From: UBA6912 sp963792895
GTDB taxonomy: Bacteria > Actinomycetota > Acidimicrobiia > Spongiisociales > UBA5794
Direction of reading: 5' to 3'
Length of the DNA stretch: 64,000 nucleotides
Assembly (NCBI GenBank): GCA_963792895.1
Contig: CAWBYA010000009.1
Location: 25,451-89,450, forward strand
Of the stretch, positions 21,029 through 30,906 are shown piece after piece. The position numbers and the translations under genes are program-made. Positions within the stretch are counted from its first letter, which is position 1. The number at the start of each line of letters is the position of its first letter. The notes under the pieces are model-generated. The model had not been told where the DNA came from, searched no databases, and worked only from the letters and a program-made list of their open reading frames with translations.

Positions 21029-22693
21029 GTGAACGAACAGCTCCGCCGGCTCGGCGAGGAGTACTGGGAGTACCAGCTCGAGCACAGCCCAACCAACGCA
21101 CTCATGCTCGGCGATCATCGGTACGACGACCGATTCGAGGATTACTCGCGTTCGAGGGAGGATGCCGAGATCGAGCGCCTGCGCCGATTTGCGGCGGAAG
21201 CGGAAGGTATCGACCCGGCGACGCTGACCGCCGACGAGCGCGTTTCGCAAGACGTCTTGATCTTCGAGGCCACAACGACCGCCGACCTCGAGGAGATGCG
21301 CCAAGCCGAGCTTGCCGCCAACCACACGATCGGCATCCAGGCGATGTTCCCCGTGATGATCGGGCAGTTTCCCCTCGTGGAACCAGCACACGCGCGCGCC
21401 ATGGCGGCGAAGTACACCGGGATGGGTCGGGCGATTCGCCAAGCCGCAGAGCGGCTGCGTGAGGGCGTCGCCGCCGGGCGTTCCCCGATGCGATCGACCG
21501 TGGAGAAGACGGTCGCCCAGATCGACGCCTACCTCGCAACCGACCCGAAGGACGACGTCTACCTCGGGCTGCGAGCGCCCGAAGACTTCTCGGATGCCGA
21601 TGAGGCTGACTGGCGGCTCGAGATGGCAGACACCGTCACTGAGAGCATCCGCCCCGCGTGGGTGGTCTACCGGGACGTGCTCGCCAACGAGGTGGTGCCC
21701 GCTGCCCGGCCTGACTCCAAGCCGGGTGTGTGCTTCCTCGACGACGGCGACGAGCTGTACCGGAGGGCCATCCGCCGCCACACCTCGGTCGACCTGGACG
21801 CCGAGCAGATCCACGCGATCGGGCTCGGTCAGATCGCCAAACTCGCCGACGAATACCGCGAGCTCGGTTCGGTTGTTCTCGGCACCACCGAACTCGACGA
21901 GATCTTCACCAGACTTCGCGAAGACCAGGCGCTCCACTTCGAGGACGGGCCGGCGATCGTCGCCGCTTCGGAGCGCGCTCTCGCGAAGGCAAAGGCAGCG
22001 ATGGGTGACTGGTTCGGCAAGTTGCCGCAAGCCGATTGCGTCGTGCGTGAAACGCCGAGCGGTCCCACCGCCTTCTACTTCCGGCCCGCCGCGGACGGGT
22101 CGCGGCCGGGCACGTTCTTCATCAACACCGCCGACCCCACCCGCTGGCACACGTTCGAGATCGAATCGATGGCGTACCACGAAGGCATCCCCGGCCACCA
22201 CCTCCAGCTCGCCATCGCAGGCGAGCTCGAAGGGGTCCCCGAGTTCCGCAAGCACGCTCATGTGACGGCATATGCCGAGGGCTGGGGCCTCTACACCGAG
22301 CGACTCGCTGACGAGATGGGCCTCTACAGCGGGCCGCTCGAGCGGATCGGCATGCTGTCGGCCGACTCGATGAGGGCCGGACGACTGGTCGTCGACACCG
22401 GCATCCACGCCATGGGCTGGAGCCGCCAGCAGGCAATCGACTACTTCGTCGCCAACTCCCCTATGACGCTCGGCACCATCGAGGGCGAGGTCGACCGCTA
22501 CATCGGCATGCCCGGCCAAGCTCTCGCCTACATGGTCGGACGGCTGGAGATCATGAAGTATCGCGCCGAGGCGGAGGAGATGATGGGTGACCGCTTCGAC
22601 ATCAAGGGCTTCCACGACACGGTGCTCGGCTCGGGTCTGGTCCCGCTGCCAACCCTCGAGCGCATGGTGAAGGAGTGGGCCACAGCGAACTGA
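21029..22693 (+). CDS. DUF885 family protein, predicted metallopeptidase
   Basis: 554 residues over the full length of the family. The zinc-binding-like motif YHEGIPGHH lies near 382-390, and EGWGLYTERLADEMG near 417. DUF885 proteins are predicted gluzincin-type peptidases; some act as dipeptidyl carboxypeptidase-like enzymes, but substrates are mostly unknown. GTG 21029 follows AGGAGG by nine bases. No signal peptide is seen, so it is probably cytoplasmic. A paralogue (26404-28104) with the same motifs lies 4 kb downstream, suggesting local duplication followed by insertion of the transporter genes, or a shared task in peptide processing. Confidence 0.85.
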   Translation: MNEQLRRLGEEYWEYQLEHSPTNALMLGDHRYDDRFEDYSRSREDAEIERLRRFAAEAEGIDPATLTADERVSQDVLIFEATTTADLEEMRQAELAANHTIGIQAMFPVMIGQFPLVEPAHARAMAAKYTGMGRAIRQAAERLREGVAAGRSPMRSTVEKTVAQIDAYLATDPKDDVYLGLRAPEDFSDADEADWRLEMADTVTESIRPAWVVYRDVLANEVVPAARPDSKPGVCFLDDGDELYRRAIRRHTSVDLDAEQIHAIGLGQIAKLADEYRELGSVVLGTTELDEIFTRLREDQALHFEDGPAIVAASERALAKAKAAMGDWFGKLPQADCVVRETPSGPTAFYFRPAADGSRPGTFFINTADPTRWHTFEIESMAYHEGIPGHHLQLAIAGELEGVPEFRKHAHVTAYAEGWGLYTERLADEMGLYSGPLERIGMLSADSMRAGRLVVDTGIHAMGWSRQQAIDYFVANSPMTLGTIEGEVDRYIGMPGQALAYMVGRLEIMKYRAEAEEMMGDRFDIKGFHDTVLGSGLVPLPTLERMVKEWATAN

Positions 22694-22852
22694 CAGGGCC
22701 GCAGCCCGTACCTTCCGGGTTTCCCCTCCCTTCGAGGGAGGGAATCATGGCCGGCAAGCGCGCCCCGAGTGGAGTGACGGGGCGGAAGATGCCCGACACC
22801 TCGCGTGCGCGATCGCTACGTTCGGGGGGACGCCGAATGAGGGAGTGCGCCA

Positions 22853-23695
22853 ATGTGCGTGAAAGGCACGACTGCAGCCGTGAGAGGTCACCACCACGGA
22901 GCGTCCTCGCTGTCGAGACGGTCATTCCTCAAGTTCGGCGCCGCCGCTGCTGCTGGCACCGCTCTTGCAGCTGCCGGACCCGCGCTGCCTGCTCTGGCCG
23001 CACGCGGGCGGGGACGTGTCATCGACCTCACCCACCGCCTCATCGAGACGTTCCCTTCGTTCCTCGGACCGCAGGCTGCGTCGAGCGAGGTCACTTTCGA
23101 TATCGCCACCGCCGGCTTCTACACGAAGACGTGGACGATCGAGGAGCACATCGGCACCCACATCGACACCCCGGGCCATTTCACAGAAGGCCTCACCCTG
23201 GTCGACATGCTCGACCCCGCCACGCTCATGGCGCCGATCGTGGTCGTCGACATCACCCACAAGGCCGCCGCCGACCCCAATGCAATGGTCGAGCCCGACG
23301 ATCTCGTAGCCTTCGAATCTGCGCACGGGAGGATCCCGAGGCGGGCGATCGTTGCGATGAACTCCGGGTGGGCGAGCCGCGTCGACGACGCCGAGGACTT
23401 CCGTGGCGGTTCCGGGTTCCCGGACCTGAACTTCCCCGGCTTCAGCATCGACGCCACAGACTGGCTCGTCGCACGACGCAACCCGGTCGGCATCGGCGTC
23501 GACACGATGAGCCTCGACCCCGGCAACTCGGCGACGTTCGACGTGCACGTCGGGTTCCTCGGGACCGGGAGGTACGGCATCGAGAACCTCGCCAATCTCG
23601 ATGCGATCCCGCCGATCGGGGCGCACGCCTTCGTCGGACCGATCCCGTGGGAAGACGGCTCCGGCAGCCCCTGCCGCGTGCTCGCCATCGCCTGA
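22853..23695 (+). CDS. Tat-exported cyclase-family hydrolase
   Basis: 280 residues. The N-terminus carries a twin-arginine signal (SRRSFLKF near 21-28, a hydrophobic stretch and ALAA). The mature part has the cyclase/kynurenine-formamidase fingerprint HIGTHIDTPGH (about 98-108), whose His and Asp bind metal, and DTMSLDPG near 222. The family hydrolyses N-formyl or amide bonds. Tat export suggests a folded metal-loaded enzyme outside the membrane. ATG 22853 is the first in frame upstream of the Tat motif; the start could be slightly later. Between the DUF885 gene and this gene is a small GC hairpin (22725-22741). Confidence 0.8.
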   Translation: MCVKGTTAAVRGHHHGASSLSRRSFLKFGAAAAAGTALAAAGPALPALAARGRGRVIDLTHRLIETFPSFLGPQAASSEVTFDIATAGFYTKTWTIEEHIGTHIDTPGHFTEGLTLVDMLDPATLMAPIVVVDITHKAAADPNAMVEPDDLVAFESAHGRIPRRAIVAMNSGWASRVDDAEDFRGGSGFPDLNFPGFSIDATDWLVARRNPVGIGVDTMSLDPGNSATFDVHVGFLGTGRYGIENLANLDAIPPIGAHAFVGPIPWEDGSGSPCRVLAIA

Positions 23696-23793
23696 GAGGA
23701 CCTTCCACGGCACGGCGGGGACCGGTTCGGGCTCGCCAGAGGGGCGGGATCGCCGCCGTCACCCCCACGGGTGCGCGGGTACGCTCTCGGTTG

Positions 23794-24783
23794 GTGTCCG
23801 CCATCCACGTCTCCCAGTTGTCGAAGAACTACCGCGTGCCCGTGCGTGAGTCGGGGCTGCGGGCGTCGGTTCGCAGCCTCGTGCGACGCCAACATCGTGA
23901 CGTGCTCGCCGTGGACCGCATCTCCTTCGACGTGGAGCCGGCCGAGGTGGTTGGCTTCCTCGGACCCAACGGGGCCGGGAAGACGACAACGCTGAAGATG
24001 TTGTCTGGCCTGCTCTACCCGGACTCGGGAGTCGCTGACGTCCTGGGCTTCACGCCGTCCGAACGCTCGAAGGCGTTCCTCAGCCGCATCACCCTGGTGA
24101 TGGGCAACCGCAACCAACTCTCGTGGGATCTCCCCGCGATGGACTCGTTCGAGTTGAACCGGTCCATCTACCGGCTCGAGCCCGGTGCCTTTCGGGAGGC
24201 GCGCGACGAGTACATCGACCTCCTCGATCTGGGTGCGCTCGTGGACAAGCCGGTGCGCAACCTGTCCCTCGGGGAGCGGATGAAGATGGAGATCGCTGGG
24301 GCGCTGTTGCACCGGCCCAAGGTCCTCTTCCTCGACGAACCCACGATCGGCCTCGATGTCACCGCCCAGCGCAAGCTCCGCCAGTTCATCGCCGAGTACA
24401 ACCACCGCCACGGAGCCACCGTCCTGCTGACCAGCCACTACATGGCCGACGTCGTTGCCCTGTGCAAGCGTGTGATCGTCATCCACCACGGCCGCCTTCT
24501 GTACGACGGCGGGCTTGCGGGACTCAGCGAGCGCTTCGCCGCCGCCAAGACGATCACCATCACCCTCGCCACGCCCGCGGAATCGCTCGAGGGCTACGGC
24601 ACCATCGTTGCGCGCGAACCGCTCAAAGCGACATTCGAGGTGGCCCGCAGCGAGACGTCGCAGCTCGCTTCCCGACTTCTCGGCGACTTCGAGGTGATCG
24701 ACCTCACCATCGAGGACCCACCCATCGAGGAGGTCATCGAGCGGGTGTTCGCCCACCCAGCAGACGAGCCTGACCCCGAATGA
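23794..24783 (+). CDS. ABC-2 type exporter, ATP-binding subunit
   Basis: 329 residues: Walker A GPNGAGKT near 58-65, signature LSLGERMKME near 159 and Walker B VLFLDEP near 176. The C-terminal 90 residues resemble those of ATPases in the NatA-like group that pair with two different six-helix permeases. The GTG at 23794 is preferred because family homology begins at AIHVSQLSKNYRV. The stop overlaps the next gene by four bases, so the three transporter genes form one operon. Substrate unknown. Confidence 0.85.
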   Translation: MSAIHVSQLSKNYRVPVRESGLRASVRSLVRRQHRDVLAVDRISFDVEPAEVVGFLGPNGAGKTTTLKMLSGLLYPDSGVADVLGFTPSERSKAFLSRITLVMGNRNQLSWDLPAMDSFELNRSIYRLEPGAFREARDEYIDLLDLGALVDKPVRNLSLGERMKMEIAGALLHRPKVLFLDEPTIGLDVTAQRKLRQFIAEYNHRHGATVLLTSHYMADVVALCKRVIVIHHGRLLYDGGLAGLSERFAAAKTITITLATPAESLEGYGTIVAREPLKATFEVARSETSQLASRLLGDFEVIDLTIEDPPIEEVIERVFAHPADEPDPE

Positions 24784-25583
24784 GCGACATCGTCCGTTTC
24801 TACCTCGGCTGGGGCCGAATCGCGATCCTCGAGCAGATCCAGTACCGGGTGGCCAACTACTTCTACATGATCGGCATGGTCGCCGAGCCGGTGATCTACC
24901 TCGTCGTCTGGTCGACCGTTGCCGAGGCGCAAGGCGGAGAAGTGGGCGGCTTCACCCCAGCCGAGCTCGCCGCCTACTACATCGTCTGGACCCTCGTCCG
25001 CAACATGAACATCGTCCTCACCCCGTATGCGTGGGAGGAGCGCATCCAGCGCGGCGAGCTCACCGTCGATCTGCTGCGCCCGGTCCATCCCGTCCACCGC
25101 GATCTCGCGTACTTCGCCGGCTGGAAGTTCGTGGCCATCGCCATGTGGCTGCCGATCGCCGTCGTGCTCACGCTGATCTTCCGTCCCGCCCTCAACCCAA
25201 CCGGCACCGAGATCGGCCTGTTCTTCGTTGCGCTGTGGGGAGGCTTCTTCGTGCGCTTCTTCGCCCTGTGGGCGCTCGGCCTCGTCACGTTCTGGACGAC
25301 TCGGGTCCAAGCGCTCTACGAGCTGTACTTCACGGCGGAACTACTGCTCTCCGGCCGGCTCGTGCCGCTCTCTCTGATGCCCTCGCCGGTGCAGACGGTC
25401 GCCGAGTTCCTCCCCTTCAAGTGGGCGTTTCAGTTCCCGATCGAGACGTTGATCGGGAAGCTCTCGACCCAAGAGATCCTCGCAGGCATCGGCATGCAGG
25501 CGCTGTGGACTGCGATCGGAATCGGCGTCACCGCCCTCGTGTGGCGGCGCAGCGTGCGGCGCTTCGCCGCGGTGGGTGGGTGA
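24780..25583 (+). CDS. ABC-2 type exporter, membrane subunit 1
   Basis: 267 residues with about six predicted membrane helices and an N-terminal cytoplasmic segment (RFYLGWGRIAILEQIQYR) typical of ABC-2 permeases paired with NatA-like ATPases. The ATG overlaps the ATPase stop (ATGA) and the stop overlaps the next permease start, implying a stoichiometric heterodimer. Confidence 0.85.
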   Translation: MSDIVRFYLGWGRIAILEQIQYRVANYFYMIGMVAEPVIYLVVWSTVAEAQGGEVGGFTPAELAAYYIVWTLVRNMNIVLTPYAWEERIQRGELTVDLLRPVHPVHRDLAYFAGWKFVAIAMWLPIAVVLTLIFRPALNPTGTEIGLFFVALWGGFFVRFFALWALGLVTFWTTRVQALYELYFTAELLLSGRLVPLSLMPSPVQTVAEFLPFKWAFQFPIETLIGKLSTQEILAGIGMQALWTAIGIGVTALVWRRSVRRFAAVGG

Positions 25584-26370
25584 GGTGACGTTCTTCCGCC
25601 TGGCGTGGGCGCACTTCAAGGTCGGGGCCATGAACGAGCTCCAGTACCGAGTGAACTTCTTCGTCCAGCTGTTCCAGTCTGTGCTTGCCCTCGGTACCGG
25701 GCTCATCGGGCTGTGGCTCGTGTTCAACCAGACCGACGAGCTTGCCGGGTGGCTGCCTGCCGAGTTGCTTGCGGTGATGGGGGTACACATCGTGATGGGC
25801 GGCCTGATCCAGACCTTCATCCAGCCGAACATGGCGCGTCTGATGGACGACGTGCGGATGGGGACGCTCGACTACGTCCTCACGAAGCCTGCCGATTCGC
25901 AGGCCATGGTCAGCATCCGCGAGGTCCGCATCTGGAGCATCGTCGATGTTGTCACCGGGGCGATCGTCATCGGCGTCGCCGTCGCCCAACTCGATCGTTC
26001 GGTCGGCGTCTGGGATGCCGCCGGGTTTGTTCTCGCACTCTTCCTGGGGGCAGTGATGATCTACTGCTTCTGGCTGCTCCTGACGACGGGGGCATTCCGA
26101 GTCGTGAGGGTGGAGAACATCCTGGAGCTGTTCAGCGGCGTCTACCAGGCGGGCAGGTGGCCCGTTGGCATCTATCCCCTGTGGATGCGCGGCAGCCTGA
26201 CCTTCCTCGTCCCGGTTGCCTTCGCCGTCACGGTGCCGGCTGAGGCGCTCACCAGCAGGCTGACCCCGGGCACTCTTGCCGTTGCGGTGGTGTTCACGGT
26301 GGCGCTCGCCGTTGTCACACGACTGGTGTGGCGGATCGGGCTCCGCCACTACAGCGGGGCATCGGCCTGA
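25576..26370 (+). CDS. ABC-2 type exporter, membrane subunit 2
   Basis: 264 residues, six predicted helices, with the matching N-terminal pattern FFRLAWAHFKVGAMNELQYR. It forms the second half of the permease pair. GTG 25576 or GTG 25585 could be the start; both overlap or abut the end of subunit 1. Confidence 0.85.
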   Translation: MGEVTFFRLAWAHFKVGAMNELQYRVNFFVQLFQSVLALGTGLIGLWLVFNQTDELAGWLPAELLAVMGVHIVMGGLIQTFIQPNMARLMDDVRMGTLDYVLTKPADSQAMVSIREVRIWSIVDVVTGAIVIGVAVAQLDRSVGVWDAAGFVLALFLGAVMIYCFWLLLTTGAFRVVRVENILELFSGVYQAGRWPVGIYPLWMRGSLTFLVPVAFAVTVPAEALTSRLTPGTLAVAVVFTVALAVVTRLVWRIGLRHYSGASA

Positions 26371-26403
26371 CCCAGAGCGGGACCGGCTCACTATCGTCCA
26401 GTC

Positions 26404-28104
26404 ATGGACTCCGCTGCACCACCCGCATCTTCCCCGCTCGCTGCGCTCGCCGACGAATACTGGGAATACGTGCTCGCCGAGATCTCGCCCACGCTTGCGA
26501 CGCTGCTCGGCGACCATCGCTACGACGACAAGATCGAGGACGTCAGCCGCCAGGCGGAGGACCGCCACATCGCCAAGCTCGACGACATCGTCGCCAGGGC
26601 GGACGCCATCGACGTCGCTGGGCTCTCCACAGACGACATCGTCACGCGCGGCGTATTGATCCACGAGGCTCAAGGCACGGCCAACGAGATGCGGTCCCGG
26701 CTTGCGGAGTTCGACGTGAGTCCGTCGACGGGCCTGCAGGTCCAGTACCTCCAGGTGATCGGCCAGCTCCCCATCACCGAGCCCGAGCACGCCGAAGCAA
26801 TCGTTGCCAAGCTCGCCAAGCTCGGCAGCGTCTTCGAACAGGCCGTCTTCCGGCTGCGCCAGGGTCTGGCGATGGAGCGCACGCCGCCTGCCATCGCCGT
26901 CGACAAGGCAGTTGCTCAGATCGACGCCTATCTCGCGTCGCCACTGGAAACAGATCCGTTCGCCGTGCTCTCGCCGCCGGCCGCCTTCAGCAGTGAACAG
27001 ACGGCGGCGTGGCGGGACCGGCTCATCGATGTCGTTCGGGACTCCGTGCGGCCCGGTTACGAGGCCTACCGGCACGCCCTGGCCGCCGAGGTTGCACCCA
27101 GAGCGAGACCGCCGGAGCGTACGGGTGTCAGCTGGCTCCCGGACGGTGCCGACGTGTACGGATGGGCGATTCAGCGCCATACGTCGCTTGAGCTCCCAGC
27201 CTTCGATATCCACCAGATCGGGCTCGGGATCATCGCCGAACTCGCCGACGAATACCGCGAGCTGGGTAGCAAGGTCCTCGCAACGAGCGACCTCGATGAG
27301 ATCTTCGACCGTTTGCGCAACGACCCGGAGCTCCGCTTCGGCACGCGGGAGGAGATCGTCGCCGCTGCACAGGGTGCGATGGATCGGGCCTTCGCAGCGA
27401 TCCCGGACTGGTTCGGGCGACTCCCCAAGGCGCCATGCGTGATGGCCGAGATCCCGGGTCCCGGCGCCGAGGAGGCACCGCTCGCCTACTACTTCCCGCC
27501 CACGCCGGACGGGAGCCGGCCAGGTCAGTTCTTCGTCAACACGACCGAGCCGACCACGCGCACACGCTTCGAGTCTGAGGCGCTCGCCTTCCATGAGTCG
27601 ATCCCGGGGCATCATCTCCAGCTTGCCATCGCGCAGGAGCTCGACGACATCCCAACGTTCCGCAAACACGCAACCATCGGCGCATATGTCGAAGGATGGG
27701 GGCTGTACACCGAGCGACTTGCCGATGAGATGGGCCTCTACACGAGCGATAGCACCCGCCTCGGCATGCTGTCGTTCGATTCGTGGCGGGCGGGCAGGCT
27801 GGTTGTCGACACGGGGATCCACGCCCTCGGCTGGTCGCGCCAGGAGGCGATCGAGTGGCTCGCCGCCAACACGCCCCAGGCGTTCAACAACATCGAGGCG
27901 GAGGTCGACCGCTACATCGGCTGGCCCGGGCAGGCGCTGGGCTACATGCTTGGACGGCGGGAGATCGTCAGGCTGCGACGAGAGTCGGAAGAGCGCATGG
28001 GCGACCGCTTCGACGTCCGCGCCTTCCACGACGTCGTACTCGGCTCGGGGCCAGTCCCGCTCGGTCTGCTCGGCGAAATCGTGACTGCGTGGGCGACCTC
28101 ATGA
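26404..28104 (+). CDS. DUF885 family protein, second paralogue
   Basis: 566 residues, similar along its length to the protein at 21029. The metal-binding-like motif is FHESIPGHH near 395 and EGWGLYTERLADEMG near 430, where the first Gly is replaced by Ser relative to its paralogue (HESIP against HEGIP). The N-terminus has a short Pro/Ala tail not shared by the paralogue. The stop overlaps the next small gene (ATGA). Confidence 0.85.
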   Translation: MDSAAPPASSPLAALADEYWEYVLAEISPTLATLLGDHRYDDKIEDVSRQAEDRHIAKLDDIVARADAIDVAGLSTDDIVTRGVLIHEAQGTANEMRSRLAEFDVSPSTGLQVQYLQVIGQLPITEPEHAEAIVAKLAKLGSVFEQAVFRLRQGLAMERTPPAIAVDKAVAQIDAYLASPLETDPFAVLSPPAAFSSEQTAAWRDRLIDVVRDSVRPGYEAYRHALAAEVAPRARPPERTGVSWLPDGADVYGWAIQRHTSLELPAFDIHQIGLGIIAELADEYRELGSKVLATSDLDEIFDRLRNDPELRFGTREEIVAAAQGAMDRAFAAIPDWFGRLPKAPCVMAEIPGPGAEEAPLAYYFPPTPDGSRPGQFFVNTTEPTTRTRFESEALAFHESIPGHHLQLAIAQELDDIPTFRKHATIGAYVEGWGLYTERLADEMGLYTSDSTRLGMLSFDSWRAGRLVVDTGIHALGWSRQEAIEWLAANTPQAFNNIEAEVDRYIGWPGQALGYMLGRREIVRLRRESEERMGDRFDVRAFHDVVLGSGPVPLGLLGEIVTAWATS

Positions 28105-28355
28105 TCGAGTTGGTGCGCCCTCCGGCATCGCACGAAGCCGACGCCATCGCCGATACCCTGCGCGAGATGGTGGTGGCGTTCCGGGTGATCGATGATCCGT
28201 CGGCAACCTCGCCGGTGCTTCGCGACGGCCCACGCATTGCGACCACCAGGGAAGACGTTGCCGCATTCATGGACGAGCTGCGCCACGACGTGCTGTTGTG
28301 GAGCAAGTACCAGTCCGACACCTGTTACGTCGACGGTGTCGATGGGACGTGTTGA
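28101..28355 (+). CDS. Small conserved-looking protein of unknown function
   Basis: 84 residues starting with an ATG that overlaps the upstream stop. The sequence (LVRPPASHEADAIADTLREM, then AAFMDELRHDVLLWSKYQSD, ending CYVDGVDGTC) is compact, with two Cys near the C-terminus. It looks like the C-terminal half of a small alpha/beta fold, but no family is recognised. Coupling to the DUF885 gene suggests a related role. Confidence 0.6.
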   Translation: MIELVRPPASHEADAIADTLREMVVAFRVIDDPSATSPVLRDGPRIATTREDVAAFMDELRHDVLLWSKYQSDTCYVDGVDGTC

Positions 28356-28431
28356 GCCCGGGAAAAGTTTGCCTACCCGGATGCTGAAGTCGGTTTCAGG
28401 GTGGTCTATGATGAAATCTCCTACCACAGCG

Positions 28432-28462
28432 AAAAGGCCCGCTCCTCGTGAGCGGGCCTTTT
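28432..28462. terminator. Strong bidirectional terminator
   Basis: Stem AAAAGGCCCGCTC/GAGCGGGCCTTTT with a 5-base loop and flanking A and T runs. It separates the DUF885 operon (plus) from the convergent glutamate dehydrogenase gene (minus). Confidence 0.9.
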
Positions 28463-28481
28463 CGTTATCCGGGTGCTCGCT

Positions 28482-29864
28482 CTACGGCCAGATGCCCCGC
28501 TGGAGAGCGGCACGCACGTTGGCACCGACCGCCAGCACGTGGGCTGCGATCCGGAGATCAGGCATCGGGAGATCGCCGTTGCGCTTCACCTTCTTCCACT
28601 CCTGCGCGAAGTGTTCGTGCCCTTCGACGAGCGCAACTCGCCTCGTCACGACGTGCTCGGTGGCCCGCCGCATCTTGTGACGCAGCTTCTCCAGCACGTC
28701 GTGTTCCTCCCAGCGTTGGTTCTCGAGGTTCTGCACCCACTCGTAGTAGCTGACGACCACACCGCCAGCGTTGGCGAGGATGTCAGGGAGCACGTGGATG
28801 CCGCGCTCTGCGAGCACGCGGTCTGCACCGGGCGTGACCGGCCCGTTGGCCGCTTCGACGATGAGCCGGGCGGCGATCCGGTCCGCATTGGCGAGCGTGA
28901 TCTGGTTCTCCAGCGCCGCCGGCACGAGGATCTCACACGGCACCTCGAGCAGCTCCTGCGGGTCCAGCGATTTCGCTCCCGGATAGCCCACGACACTCCC
29001 GGTCTCCTGCTTGTGGTCCATCACCTTGCGCACATCGAGCCCGCTCGGCTCGTAGATGCCACCTTTCGAGTCGCTGACGGCCACGATGGTCGCCCCAGAT
29101 GCGCTGAACAGCCGGGCAGCGTGGTAGCCGGCGTTGCCGAAGCCCTGAATGGCGATCGTCGCTTCCGACAGATCGCTCACGTCGGGGATGCTCCCGATCT
29201 CGAGGAAGTGCTCGGTCACGAATACGGCGCCCTGCGCCGTTGCCGCCGACCGGCCTGGCGATCCACCGAGGTCGAGTGGCTTGCCGGTCACGACAGGGAG
29301 GTTGTTCTCCCCTGGGTGCATCATCGAGTAGGTGTCATAGACCCACGCCATCGTCTGCTCGTTCGTATAGACGTCCGGTGCAGGGATGTCGGTGTACGGG
29401 CCGATGTTGTCGCCCAGCGCCGAGATGAATCGACGTGTGATGCGCGAGAGCTCGCCTTCCGAGCGAGCATGCGGATCACATTGCACGCCGCCCTTGGCGC
29501 CACCAAACGGGATGTCCACGAGGGCGCACTTCAGGGTCATCCAATAGGCGAGCGCCTTGACCTCGTCCAGGTCGACATTCGGGTGGAACCGTATGCCGCC
29601 CTTGCCCGGCCCCCGGATGGTGGAGTGCAGCACGCGGTACCCCGTGAATGTTCGCACCTGGCCGTCATCCATCAGCACCGGCAGCACCACCTGAACCGAC
29701 CGCTGCGGGCGGAATATCCAGTCGGCGAGGCCGGCGTGGGTGTTGATCTCCGGTATGTAGGGACGCGTCATCTCGAATTGGAGACGAGCAATCGAGTTCG
29801 GGTTGAGCTCTTCGTGCTCGTCATCAGACACGCTCGGGACGTCCCCAGCCGCTTTGGCATTCAT
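28482..29864 (-). CDS. gdhA: Glutamate dehydrogenase (Glu/Leu/Phe/Val family)
   Basis: 460 residues. It catalyses reversible oxidative deamination of glutamate to 2-oxoglutarate and ammonia. Visible motifs: GPGKGGIRFHP near 85-95, the substrate and catalytic Lys region KCALVDIPFGGAKGG (112-126), and the dinucleotide-binding GFGNAG (241-246). The ATG at 29864 follows AAGGAG by nine bases; an upstream in-frame extension to 30113 lies in repeat DNA and is rejected. Whether NAD or NADP is used cannot be told by eye. The gene stands alone, with a bidirectional terminator at its 3' end. Confidence 0.93.
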   Translation of the reverse strand: MNAKAAGDVPSVSDDEHEELNPNSIARLQFEMTRPYIPEINTHAGLADWIFRPQRSVQVVLPVLMDDGQVRTFTGYRVLHSTIRGPGKGGIRFHPNVDLDEVKALAYWMTLKCALVDIPFGGAKGGVQCDPHARSEGELSRITRRFISALGDNIGPYTDIPAPDVYTNEQTMAWVYDTYSMMHPGENNLPVVTGKPLDLGGSPGRSAATAQGAVFVTEHFLEIGSIPDVSDLSEATIAIQGFGNAGYHAARLFSASGATIVAVSDSKGGIYEPSGLDVRKVMDHKQETGSVVGYPGAKSLDPQELLEVPCEILVPAALENQITLANADRIAARLIVEAANGPVTPGADRVLAERGIHVLPDILANAGGVVVSYYEWVQNLENQRWEEHDVLEKLRHKMRRATEHVVTRRVALVEGHEHFAQEWKKVKRNGDLPMPDLRIAAHVLAVGANVRAALQRGIWP

Positions 29865-30015
29865 GCTTCTGGCTCCTTCAGTCGCCCCGTCGCGAAATAC
29901 GCGGGGCACCAACTTCTCATGCTGGAACCCGAGGCGCCGAATGGCCAGGGGCCAATGATCCCTTCGCCCCCGGCCGGACGGCGGGCCATCGAGCCTCTCG
30001 TTGCGGGTGCCGGAG

Positions 30016-30162
30016 AGCGAAGCGAACCGTCGCGCCGCACCCAAGGCCGTGCGGATGGTGCCCCTCAGACGAGCCCGCAACGGGCCCGCCAGCTCCCCCG
30101 GCGGGAGAGCCATCCGAACCGACGTCGCAACGCCGGCGGAGAGGGAGGGATCTGAACCCTCG
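30016..30162. repeat. tRNA-linked repeat, copy A1, with tRNA-Ser tail fragment
   Basis: Nearly identical to 30314-30459. It contains the block CCGTGCGGATGGTGCCCC, a GC-rich inverted region and, at 30137-30162, the last 26 bases of tRNA-Ser(GCT) without the rest of the tRNA. It lies in the otherwise empty stretch between gdhA and tRNA-Ser(GCT). Confidence 0.8.
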
Positions 30163-30226
30163 CCCCAGCCGGACGGCAGTCGAACGATCGGCTCCCCCCA
30201 GGAGAGATCGCAGCGCGAAACATCGG

Positions 30227-30523
<297 letters not shown>

Positions 30524-30633
30524 AAGTGCCGACAGGTTATCAGCCCGTCGCCGTCGGCTCACCAAGCAGCGCGGCCACCTTGGGACGCACATCGTTACTT
30601 CAGGCACTCCCCAGCACGGCCGCGATCGGGTAG

Positions 30634-30879
30634 ATGTGGGATGACGCCAAACCGAGGTGGTGCGTGATCGCAATCCCAGTCGGTCTCTTGATGGTGATCT
30701 TCGGTGTGCTGGCCGCTACCAACTCGCTCTGGATCGTTCGGCGAGCCGTTCGTGTGTGGCCTCGGCGCCTCACCCACCTCGACACCGAGCGCTTCCAGAC
30801 GTCGGAATTCCTGATTCGCTACCTGGGGCTGATGCTCTCCGCGGCCGGCATCGGCGTGATCCTCATCGCTCTCGTCTGA
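30634..30879 (+). CDS. Small two-helix membrane protein
   Basis: 81 residues with predicted membrane helices at about 11-28 (IAIPVGLLMVIFGVLAA) and 59-80 (RYLGLMLSAAGIGVILIALV), joined by a basic segment with conserved-looking Trp and Arg. Function unknown. It sits between two tRNA-Ser genes on the opposite strand. The start is tentative. Confidence 0.6.
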   Translation: MWDDAKPRWCVIAIPVGLLMVIFGVLAATNSLWIVRRAVRVWPRRLTHLDTERFQTSEFLIRYLGLMLSAAGIGVILIALV

Positions 30880-30906
30880 CGCCGTAGGCGCACGCAGGCA
30901 TGTTCG

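Noticed and set aside
22675..23793. Long upstream extension of the ABC ATPase frame
   Set aside because: It overlaps the Tat cyclase gene in another frame and reads Arg/Pro-rich non-protein-like sequence; ATPase homology starts at 23794.
25528..28029. 833-codon open frame on the minus strand
   Set aside because: It is antisense to the permease and second DUF885 gene; GC-rich codon bias opens this frame, and the product has no family-like pattern.
29865..30113. N-terminal extension of glutamate dehydrogenase
   Set aside because: It lies in the tRNA-linked repeat A1 and is not protein-like; the ATG at 29864 has a good ribosome-binding site.
28473..30155. 560-codon open frame on the plus strand
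   Set aside because: Antisense of glutamate dehydrogenase, whose motifs are clear on the minus strand.
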